From: an uncultured bacterium
Lineage (GTDB): Bacteria > Patescibacteriota > Minisyncoccia > Moranbacterales > UBA2206
Assembly: GCA_903841185.1 (NCBI GenBank)
Contig: CAIMIV010000040.1
Span: 1-42,757 of the forward strand
Direction of reading: 5' to 3'
DNA: 42,757 bases
Shown here one piece after another: positions 22,573-29,456 of this stretch (positions are counted from its first letter, which is position 1; every line of letters starts with the position of its first letter). Below the pieces are notes generated by a model, which was not told where the DNA came from, did no database searches, and saw only the letters and a list, made by a program, of their open reading frames with translations. A program made the position numbers and the translations under genes.

Positions 22573-25362
22573 ATGTCATTAGAAAATACAATATCTAAAA
22601 CTCTGGCAGAAAAAAATGCTGAAGAAATGGCTACATACTTCGGTAAGGATGAATACGGTGTCAAATATTATAATAAGGAGGATAAGGAAATTAGCGATGA
22701 TCCCAAAACGCTTACAGAAAAAAATGCGGAAGGGATAAAAAAATATTTTGCTGAAGGAGAATATGGCGTAAAGCATTATGATAAAGATGACAAGGAAATT
22801 GTGGATAAGATTGAAGTGGAAAGTGATGAAGATATGAATGCCAGAGAATTGGATAATCTCAAGCGAGAAGTGGCGGAGGCGAGAAAAAAATATGCCACAG
22901 TGGATTATGAGGAGGATAAGAAAATGGGCATGCTGAGGCGTATTTTAGGATTAAAGGGGAAAAATCTGGATACGGACACGCGTAGAAATGCCCATAATGA
23001 CTATAGAATACGACTAACGGAACTTTCTGATTATGAGGTGAACAAATTAAGAGAGAGTGGCATGAAGGATGAGGAATTGACGGCTGAGATGGAAGGATTG
23101 GTGAAATATTTCGACACGGATGAAAAAACTAATCTCTATGAAGCGCGCACTAACGCCAGGACGAAAGCTTGGGAGGGAAAAATGGGTGGCAAGGTGATGG
23201 AAAAAGCGGGTGATTTTGTGAATTGGTATCGCAAGCAAAATGTGTGGGCCAAGGGAGCAGTGGGTATGGCTTTGACTGCCAGTGGACTGGGTGTGGCGGC
23301 TCTGGGGATGCGGGCGGTGGGCGGAGCGGCTACGGGTGTGGGAATTGCGGCTTCCTTGGAGGCCAGACATCGCATGCAGGAAAAAAATAAAACAGAAGCG
23401 CAAAGAAAGGAATTTACCGCTCAACTAAAAGGAAAGGAATCGGAAGCTAAACTGAATGTCTTGATGGGAAAATTGACCGCGGAGATCGACTCCTATAAAG
23501 GAAGCTTACAAAATGAAAAGAAACAAGCGCTGAAAAGAAAAATGATTGGGGCAGGCGTGGGTATTTTTATTGGCTCCGGGGCAATGGGAAAACTATTGGG
23601 CGGAGGCTTGCATATGATTGCGGAAACAGATACTTTTAAAGAAGTTTCTCAATATGTGGCCAGTTCAGAAATTGTGAAAACCACCGCTTCTTTTTGGAAA
23701 GAAAAATTAGGTAGCATGTTTGCATCTGGCGGAATACATCATGCGGCAACTTTGAATAATATGCCAGGTGGCGAAGCGGTGCATGCGACAAATTTTGATA
23801 ATCTTTCAAATAGTGAGGCAGCCCACACGGCAACTTTGAATAATCTTCCTGCTGATGATTTTGCCGCAGCGCTAAAAGCAGAATCCGCCGCCGCTCATTT
23901 TGATGCGGATCCTATCATGAAAACTGTCGAGAATCATGAGGTCGGAGCGGGGAAAATTTTGGATATGCACATGGATGATAGCACCGGACATTTGGGTGTG
24001 AGTCCAAATGGTATGCAGGAAATGGCTGAAAATAAAGCGACTGGAAGCACTTTCGATGATCCGGTTTGGCGAAATGCCACCTATGCCCATCCGGCCGCTG
24101 AAAGTGGAAACATCCTGGATATGCATATGAATAGCGAAGGACATCTAGATATTAAGCCGGATGATATAGCGGGTATTGGCAACGTTGATCTAGAGGTGAC
24201 TAAAGGTAGTAGTTTAGAAGGCACACTGATTAAGCATTTCAAAGATGCCGGCATGGATGTGCAGGAAGCTGGGGCTAAGGCTCATCAAGTGGCACTAGCT
24301 TATGCCAAGGAGAATCAATTGGACGGTGGTCCGCAAAGCCTGATTCATCCAGGGGCGCATATTGAGGTGAATGCGGAAGGAAAAATTTTGAGTATTAGTG
24401 GCGATAATAAATTAGGCTATCTACACCCTCATCAAGTTGAGGTGCCGCCTGCATCGCCTGTCGAAGTCGTTCCAGAACCTGTGGCCGCTATGCCCGATGC
24501 TCCAGCGAATCCAATAGAGGCTCCAGCGCAAGCAGTTCCTGTGACGCCGGAGACTCCAATAGCAGCAACACCTTCAGAAGCTCCAGTCAGCTCTATGGGA
24601 TATGATCATGACAGTGGCTTGAATGAGGATCATGGTCAAGCAGTGGCTTCGGGAGCAGCGGAGATTCATAATGCAGCAGTGCATGAAACTGCAACAGGCT
24701 CTATGGGGCATGATTATGATAGTGGTTTGAATGATGCGCCCAAGGCAGCTTCGATAACGCCTGAGGCTCCAGGAGTGGTGCCTCATGAGGCGCCTGTGGC
24801 AGAACATGTCATCGCACCGCATGAAGCAGTGGCGCCTGTTGAAAGCCCATATGGCTATGAAAACTTTTCGCAAGATTTGGACAGATCCGCACAAGAATTG
24901 GCGCAATCCAAGGCGGCTATTTTTTCTCAATACTCAGGAGAGATAGTGAATGAGAAAGATATTTATGATCGGATTAACCAATTGCAGGAAAAAATAACCC
25001 AAATGAATGCTGGCGGTAATGGGGGTATTCTTGAGATTTCTCCCTTAACGATGGCGGAACAACAGCAGTTGGATATGTTAAATAACTACAAGGAGGGGTT
25101 TCACAAAACCTATGTGAAGATGATGGGAGCATTTCTAGATATAAAGGATGGTTCCAATATTGATAGTTTGCGTTCGAATGCCAATCAATATTTAGCTGAA
25201 CATCAATCGGAGCGGGCGGCCAAAATTTTTGAAAATTTGAAGAAGATAATCAGTCCCGAGCAAATGCAACAATACAATCTCGATCCGCAACCCAGCGATA
25301 GCGTACTTGATTGGTCCGCTCGCGTGGCTAAGTTTATGTTGAAAAATAAGCTGGAAAAATAG
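22573..25362 (+). CDS. 929-residue repeat-rich protein of the ATPase module
   Basis: I do not recognise a named family. Layout: two tandem 31-32-residue repeats at the N-terminus (about 10-41 and 46-76; TLxEKNAExxxxYFxxxEYGVKxYxKxDKEI); a charged helical region (80-220); a Gly/Ala hydrophobic stretch (about 225-262) and a second one (about 323-350), which could enter or cross the membrane; a His/Asn-rich segment with repeated (H)xATLNN and ILDMHM...GHL units; a compact domain around VTKGSSLEGTLIKHFKDAG (about 545-620); a Pro/Ala-rich linker with two SMGxDxDSGLN repeats; and a helical C-terminus (about 770-929). It is the first gene of a module ending in a VirD4-like ATPase, so it may be a secreted or scaffold partner of that machine (inference). 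Confidence 0.75.
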   Translation: MSLENTISKTLAEKNAEEMATYFGKDEYGVKYYNKEDKEISDDPKTLTEKNAEGIKKYFAEGEYGVKHYDKDDKEIVDKIEVESDEDMNARELDNLKREVAEARKKYATVDYEEDKKMGMLRRILGLKGKNLDTDTRRNAHNDYRIRLTELSDYEVNKLRESGMKDEELTAEMEGLVKYFDTDEKTNLYEARTNARTKAWEGKMGGKVMEKAGDFVNWYRKQNVWAKGAVGMALTASGLGVAALGMRAVGGAATGVGIAASLEARHRMQEKNKTEAQRKEFTAQLKGKESEAKLNVLMGKLTAEIDSYKGSLQNEKKQALKRKMIGAGVGIFIGSGAMGKLLGGGLHMIAETDTFKEVSQYVASSEIVKTTASFWKEKLGSMFASGGIHHAATLNNMPGGEAVHATNFDNLSNSEAAHTATLNNLPADDFAAALKAESAAAHFDADPIMKTVENHEVGAGKILDMHMDDSTGHLGVSPNGMQEMAENKATGSTFDDPVWRNATYAHPAAESGNILDMHMNSEGHLDIKPDDIAGIGNVDLEVTKGSSLEGTLIKHFKDAGMDVQEAGAKAHQVALAYAKENQLDGGPQSLIHPGAHIEVNAEGKILSISGDNKLGYLHPHQVEVPPASPVEVVPEPVAAMPDAPANPIEAPAQAVPVTPETPIAATPSEAPVSSMGYDHDSGLNEDHGQAVASGAAEIHNAAVHETATGSMGHDYDSGLNDAPKAASITPEAPGVVPHEAPVAEHVIAPHEAVAPVESPYGYENFSQDLDRSAQELAQSKAAIFSQYSGEIVNEKDIYDRINQLQEKITQMNAGGNGGILEISPLTMAEQQQLDMLNNYKEGFHKTYVKMMGAFLDIKDGSNIDSLRSNANQYLAEHQSERAAKIFENLKKIISPEQMQQYNLDPQPSDSVLDWSARVAKFMLKNKLEK

Positions 25363-25386
25363 CACTAAGCAATAATAAAAAACTAT

Positions 25387-25692
25387 ATGGAAATGCAAAA
25401 TAATAATGAATTGAGAGTCCAGCTGATTTCCGACTTGGGATTGGAAAATCTGCCCATGGAAAAACAAGAGGCTTTGCTAATGCGAATGATGGAAGTGGTG
25501 TTGAAGCGAATTTTTGTGGAAACCATGGCTAAATTAAATGAGCGGGAAAAGGAGGAATATACGGCGATGATTGAAAAGAATATGACGCCGGAGGAAGTAG
25601 AATCTTATGTTCGAGAAAAAATTCCTAAGTATGAGGAAATGGTGCTGGAAATAACCAAGCAATTTCGAGAAGAAATGATAGGCGCAGAATAA
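25387..25692 (+). CDS. Small all-helical acidic protein (DUF5663-like)
   Basis: The 101-residue product is predicted all-helical: LRVQLISDLGLENLPMEK, then EALLMRMMEVVLKRIFVETMAKLNERE, and a charged C-terminal helix. It resembles a short protein family common in Patescibacteria that I associate with the name DUF5663; this is from memory, not a search. It lies 24 nt after the 929-residue gene and 19 nt before the next ORF, so the four genes are likely one operon. It may be an adaptor or chaperone-like partner of the ATPase (inference). Confidence 0.7.
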   Translation: MEMQNNNELRVQLISDLGLENLPMEKQEALLMRMMEVVLKRIFVETMAKLNEREKEEYTAMIEKNMTPEEVESYVREKIPKYEEMVLEITKQFREEMIGAE

Positions 25693-25711
25693 TTAGTTAA
25701 ACAACAAGCAT

Positions 25712-26149
25712 ATGCCACTAGAACCCATAGAAGAAAAGGATCTTAATTTGGAAAATAAGTTTATTGAAAAAAAAGCAACGGATGCTCCTCCGGTAAAAGA
25801 AAGTCTCTTGGAAGGTGTTCCGGTTCCAGAGGGCGTTGTTGAGAGAAAAGAGGGTGCTGTGGAAAAGGATGACGCGTATGCCAAGATTGTTTCCAAGATA
25901 CAATCTCCCTCTCCGCAAACGACCGCGGCGGACGTGACTCAGGATGCGGATCAAGCCGGAAAATTGATGGATGCTCAATCACGCATCAACAATCTGGTGG
26001 ATGTGGCCATGCAAAAAGGAGTGTTGCATGCTGTGAAGGTCGCGAAACATCTGGATGACAACTATATTCTGGATGAATTTCATGATCGATTGGTGGCAGA
26101 TGAGTTGCATGATGCTCTAATGGAAAAAGGCCTAATCAAGGATATGTAG
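25712..26149 (+). CDS. Small protein with disordered N-terminus and helical C-terminus
   Basis: A 145-residue protein. The first 80 residues are acidic and Pro-rich (LLEGVPVPEGVVERKEG) and look disordered. The C-terminal 65 residues form a compact helical domain (INNLVDVAMQKGVLHAVKVAKHLDDNYILDEFHDRLVADELHDALMEKG). The family is unrecognised. The start is a CATATG with no Shine-Dalgarno. It sits 30 nt before the ATPase gene and is probably translated with it as part of the module. Confidence 0.7.
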   Translation: MPLEPIEEKDLNLENKFIEKKATDAPPVKESLLEGVPVPEGVVERKEGAVEKDDAYAKIVSKIQSPSPQTTAADVTQDADQAGKLMDAQSRINNLVDVAMQKGVLHAVKVAKHLDDNYILDEFHDRLVADELHDALMEKGLIKDM

Positions 26150-26179
26150 TAGCTGTTATTAATATAAACAAAAAAAGCC

Positions 26180-28651
26180 ATGGAATTGGATGCAATATTT
26201 TATTTACTAATAATTCTTCTTAGTCTGTTGAGCGCCGTGAGTGGTGCTTGGGTAGTGGCGCGCAGTTTCTTGAATTTTAGAACGCAATTGAACCGTTCCA
26301 TGAACATGGATCTGGAGGTGATTCGCGTTTCCAAAGTGGTGAAGCAAAGAGAAGAAAAGGAACGGGAGGATGCTTGGCATGAGGAAATTGGGGCGATGGA
26401 ACAACTCCTCACTTCCATTTCCACTATGAAGGATGGGAAAGGGGTGTTCTATCATTTTCTATTTGGTTCGCCGCATATTTCCTTTGAAATAGCTAACTCG
26501 TCTAAGAATGATGATATTGTTTTTTTTATCGCTATGCCGAAAAAATTCAGAGAAGGTATTGAGAAGGCGATTCACAGTTCTTTCCCCCATGCTTCGCTGG
26601 AAAAGGCGCCTGACTATTCTATTTTCTCTCCTAATAGCTTCACGGCTTCCGCTATCTTGCAACTAAAAAATAATTATATCTTGCCGATAAAAACTTATGA
26701 AAGTCTGGGGGTGGATCCTCTGAATGCCATTGTGAATGCGCTGAGTAAATTAGACACCAATGAAGAAGGCGCGTCGATTCAGTTGGTGATGACGCCAGCC
26801 CATCATTCTTGGCGGGCGGCTGGACGAACAGTGGCGCACAAGATGCAACAAGGCAAACGTTTGCACGAAGTGCATCATGATTCTTTTGCGCAGAAGATAG
26901 GGAGTTCTTTGCTCAGCACGGTGAATGACACGATTTTTTCCAGCAAGAGTGATCCGAATAGTCCGCGCAAGGAGACCTATCAACTTACGCCGGAAGAGCA
27001 GGAATTAGTGAAGGGGATTGATCAAAAATCCAGTAAAGCCGGTTTTTATGTGAACATTCGTTTAGTGGCCTCCGCTGCTTCCCTGGAGCGAGCACAACAA
27101 CTTCTGTCTCATCTGGAAAATGCTTTTGCTCAATTTGAAAATTCCGACATTAATCATTTTAAGATCGAGAATAGAGGAAACAATAAGAAAGTGGCTTATG
27201 ATTTTATTTTTCGCAATTTTGATGCTGAGAGTGCGATGTTGCTTAATACCGAGGAAATCGCCAGTATTTTTCACTTGCCCATTTCGGTGACGGATGCTCC
27301 GAGGATAAAATGGCTAAAGTCTAATTCCGCACCGCCACCGACCGACATCTCACGCGAAGGCATAGAATTAGGCTATAATGAATATCGGGGCATGAAAACT
27401 CCTATTCGCATCTCGCCCGTCGATAGGCGCAGACATCTCTACACTGTTGGACAAACTGGCGTGGGAAAATCTAATTTTTTGCAGGAAATGGCCAAGCAAG
27501 ATGCCAGAAACGGCAATGGCTTTTGTTTTATCGATCCACATGGCGATGCTATTGAAGATATTTTGACGGCCATTCCCAAGGAACGGGCGGAAGACGTGAT
27601 TGTTTTTGATCCGTCGGACGTGGAGCGGCCTTTCGGCATCAATATGATGGAATATGATGAAGCGCATCCCGAGCAAAAAACTTTTGTCATCAACGAGATG
27701 ATTGGTATCTTTGACCAGCTCTATGATTTGAAGGCCACCGGCGGACCGATGTTTGAACAATATATGCGTAACGCTATGCTCTTGGTGATGGATGATCCGG
27801 AAACCGGGTCTACTTTAATGGAAATTCCTAAGGTGTTGTCGGATGAAGGTTTTCGGCGTCTCAAGTTGTCTAAATGTAAGAACCATATGGTGGTGGATTT
27901 TTGGACCAAGGAGGCGGAAAAAGCCGGTGGAGAAGCGGCACTGGCTAATATGGTGCCGTACATCACTTCCAAACTGACCACTTTCTTATCTAATGATATG
28001 ATGCGGCCTATCATTTCTCAGCAACATAGCACCATCAATATGCGCGATATTATGGACAATAAAAAGATTCTGCTGATCAATCTTTCTAAAGGAAAAATAG
28101 GAGAAATTAACGCGCGCTTGTTGGGCATGGTGATGGTAGGAAAGATTTTGATGGCGGGACTTTCGCGCGCTAACATTCCTGAGAACGACCGGGTAGATTT
28201 CTATTTGTATTTGGATGAATTCCAAAATGTCACGACCAATTCCATTTCGCAGATTCTTTCCGAGGCCAGAAAATATCGCTTAGTGTTGATTTTGGCCCAT
28301 CAATTCATTGCGCAGCTCAAAGAAGAAATTTCCAAAGCGGTGTTCGGTAACGTGGGTTCGATGGTGTCCTTTCGTGTAGGGGCGGAAGATGCGGAATTTT
28401 TGCAAAAACAATTTGAGCCGACTTTTTCTTCCAATGATTTGATTAATGTGGACAATTACAATTGCTTTGCCAAAATTTTGGTGAATAATATTTTGACTAA
28501 ACCGTTTAATATGAAAACTAATATTCCCACTACGGGCAGTCAAGAGGTGGCTAACGCGCTCAAGGAATTGTCGCGTTTGAAATATGGCCGAGACAAGGAT
28601 TTGGTCAACCGTGAAATTCTGGAGCGCTCGCGCTTGGGAAGCGGAATGTAG
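26180..28651 (+). CDS. Membrane-anchored VirD4/TraG-like P-loop ATPase
   Basis: An 823-residue protein: an N-terminal membrane helix (about 5-27), a region of about 370 residues without recognised motifs (YHFLFGSPHISFEIAN onward), then a RecA-type motor with Walker A GQTGVGKSN at 424-432, FIDPHGDAIEDIL, and Walker B LYLDEFQN with D679/E680, followed by ILSEARKYRLVLILAHQF and a motif-III-like block. The arrangement matches conjugative coupling proteins (VirD4/TraD/TraG) and related DUF87/HerA motors, which drive DNA or protein through a membrane pore as hexamers. No relaxase, VirB4 or pilin gene is in the window. In this lineage such ATPases sit with lineage-specific partners, so the substrate could be DNA or the large protein at 22573. 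Terminators follow. Confidence 0.88.
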   Translation: MELDAIFYLLIILLSLLSAVSGAWVVARSFLNFRTQLNRSMNMDLEVIRVSKVVKQREEKEREDAWHEEIGAMEQLLTSISTMKDGKGVFYHFLFGSPHISFEIANSSKNDDIVFFIAMPKKFREGIEKAIHSSFPHASLEKAPDYSIFSPNSFTASAILQLKNNYILPIKTYESLGVDPLNAIVNALSKLDTNEEGASIQLVMTPAHHSWRAAGRTVAHKMQQGKRLHEVHHDSFAQKIGSSLLSTVNDTIFSSKSDPNSPRKETYQLTPEEQELVKGIDQKSSKAGFYVNIRLVASAASLERAQQLLSHLENAFAQFENSDINHFKIENRGNNKKVAYDFIFRNFDAESAMLLNTEEIASIFHLPISVTDAPRIKWLKSNSAPPPTDISREGIELGYNEYRGMKTPIRISPVDRRRHLYTVGQTGVGKSNFLQEMAKQDARNGNGFCFIDPHGDAIEDILTAIPKERAEDVIVFDPSDVERPFGINMMEYDEAHPEQKTFVINEMIGIFDQLYDLKATGGPMFEQYMRNAMLLVMDDPETGSTLMEIPKVLSDEGFRRLKLSKCKNHMVVDFWTKEAEKAGGEAALANMVPYITSKLTTFLSNDMMRPIISQQHSTINMRDIMDNKKILLINLSKGKIGEINARLLGMVMVGKILMAGLSRANIPENDRVDFYLYLDEFQNVTTNSISQILSEARKYRLVLILAHQFIAQLKEEISKAVFGNVGSMVSFRVGAEDAEFLQKQFEPTFSSNDLINVDNYNCFAKILVNNILTKPFNMKTNIPTTGSQEVANALKELSRLKYGRDKDLVNREILERSRLGSGM

Positions 28652-28673
28652 AAAATATTTATAGCAAGCCGAT

Positions 28674-28710
28674 AAAAAACGACTTCTGCGTGACACGGAG
28701 TCGTTTTTTT
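28674..28710 (+). terminator. Terminator of the ATPase module
   Basis: A stem AAAAAACGACT (28674-28684) / AGTCGTTTTTTT (28699-28710) with an inner imperfect stem and a T7 tail. Confidence 0.85.
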
Positions 28711-28732
28711 ATGTGGAAGCGGGCTAGATTAG

Positions 28733-28861
28733 GGAGGAACTTTTTTAATAACCATAAATTGGTCATTGAAAATTTCCAAACATGGTACGGGTGGAAAAAT
28801 TGTGGTAGACTATTATTCCTCAGAGGAATTGAATAATATTTTATCCAAGGCGCATGTGTGA
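28733..28861 (+). pseudogene. Relic of a parB 3' end (C-terminal dimerisation domain)
   Basis: The frame between a stop at 28730-28732 and TGA at 28859-28861 reads LKISKHGTGGKIVVDYY followed by SSEELNNILSKAHV. This matches the C-terminal segment of ParB/Spo0J: VxIK...GKIxIxFxSxEDLxxIL. There is no start codon and no helix-turn-helix or CTPase part, so only about the last 35-40 codons remain. A terminator follows 33 nt later, as if the 3' end of a former gene had been kept. Presumably a complete parB lies elsewhere in the genome. The match is by eye. Confidence 0.6.
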
Positions 28862-28893
28862 TTTAAGATGGAATATAAAAAAAGTGAGTGAAC

Positions 28894-28926
28894 AAAAAAC
28901 GGAGAAAGCAAAGCTCCGTTTTTTTT
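28894..28926 (+). terminator. Rho-independent terminator
   Basis: AAAAAACGGAG (28894-28904), a 9-nt loop, CTCCG then T8 (28914-28926). It follows the parB relic. Confidence 0.9.
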
Positions 28927-28944
28927 GTGGCTAAATTTTTTAGC

Positions 28945-28990
28945 TGTGGATAACTTTGTTGACATGCAGTGCCGGGGGGGGGGGTATTAT
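28945..28990 (+). promoter_or_regulatory. Promoter with an 11-G spacer tract and adjacent DnaA box
   Basis: TGTGGATAA (28945-28953) is a perfect DnaA box on the minus strand. TTGACA (28959-28964) is a perfect -35 and TATTAT (28985-28990) a good -10, but the spacer is 20 nt because of eleven consecutive G (28974-28984). With eight G it would be the optimal 17. This is the layout of a slipped-strand, phase-variable promoter. Confidence 0.65.
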
Positions 28991-29021
28991 GAAGATAGTA
29001 TAAAAAAATATTTTCAAAAAA

Positions 29022-29423
29022 ATGCAAAATAAAAAAGTTGGTGTGATAATGGCGTTGTTGGCTATTGTACTATTTATTGAAGCAGCAATGTTTTTTATTC
29101 AATCCAAATCAAATCAAGCAATGGACGCCTCGCAACAACAAGATGTGCAAAATAAAGAAGTGCATATTCCTTCTGAAGAAGAAGTGGCTGCTAATATTGC
29201 TGATCATAAAATTTATGCTCAGGCTATTGAAAAAAAGGATGCATCATTATGTCAAAATATAAAAAGATCGGAGTTTAAGAAAAGCTGTGCGCAAAATGTT
29301 TCTGATTTTGCCGCCTATGCCGATGCTGTGACTAGTGGTAATCAGTCATTGTGTGAAAAAATTCAAGATGAAACACAAAAAAATACCTGCGTGAGTTTTT
29401 TTAAGAATATAACACAGAAATAA
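29022..29423 (+). CDS. Small membrane-anchored protein with two Cys-pair repeats
   Basis: A 133-residue protein. One N-terminal membrane helix (about residues 7-27, VGVIMALLAIVLFIEAAMFFI) places the rest outside the membrane. After an acidic linker, two imperfect repeats of about 30 residues follow: A-x-AIEKKDASLCQNIKRSEFKKSC and A-x-AVTSGNQSLCEKIQDETQKNTC. Each has two cysteines about 11 residues apart, which probably form a disulfide-linked helical hairpin. I do not recognise the family. It is the first gene after the poly-G promoter and lies 33 nt before the Cys-rich surface protein, so they are probably one operon. Confidence 0.75.
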   Translation: MQNKKVGVIMALLAIVLFIEAAMFFIQSKSNQAMDASQQQDVQNKEVHIPSEEEVAANIADHKIYAQAIEKKDASLCQNIKRSEFKKSCAQNVSDFAAYADAVTSGNQSLCEKIQDETQKNTCVSFFKNITQK

Positions 29424-29456
29424 TAATGCCAATTAATATCAATATGATAAAAAAAT

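Noticed and set aside
28711..28836. A 41-codon ORF starting inside the terminator T-run
   Set aside because: It overlaps the terminator, has no promoter or RBS, and runs out of frame over the parB relic, whose frame has recognisable homology.
22504..28955. Chromosomal replication origin
   Set aside because: Only one DnaA box at each place, no dnaA/dnaN genes, no clustered boxes or 13-mer unwinding region. A parB relic alone is not enough.
28974..28984. The G11 run as a pure sequencing or assembly error
   Set aside because: Not excluded, but its exact position between a perfect -35 and a good -10 ahead of surface genes makes a biological role more likely. Tract length itself may be miscalled.
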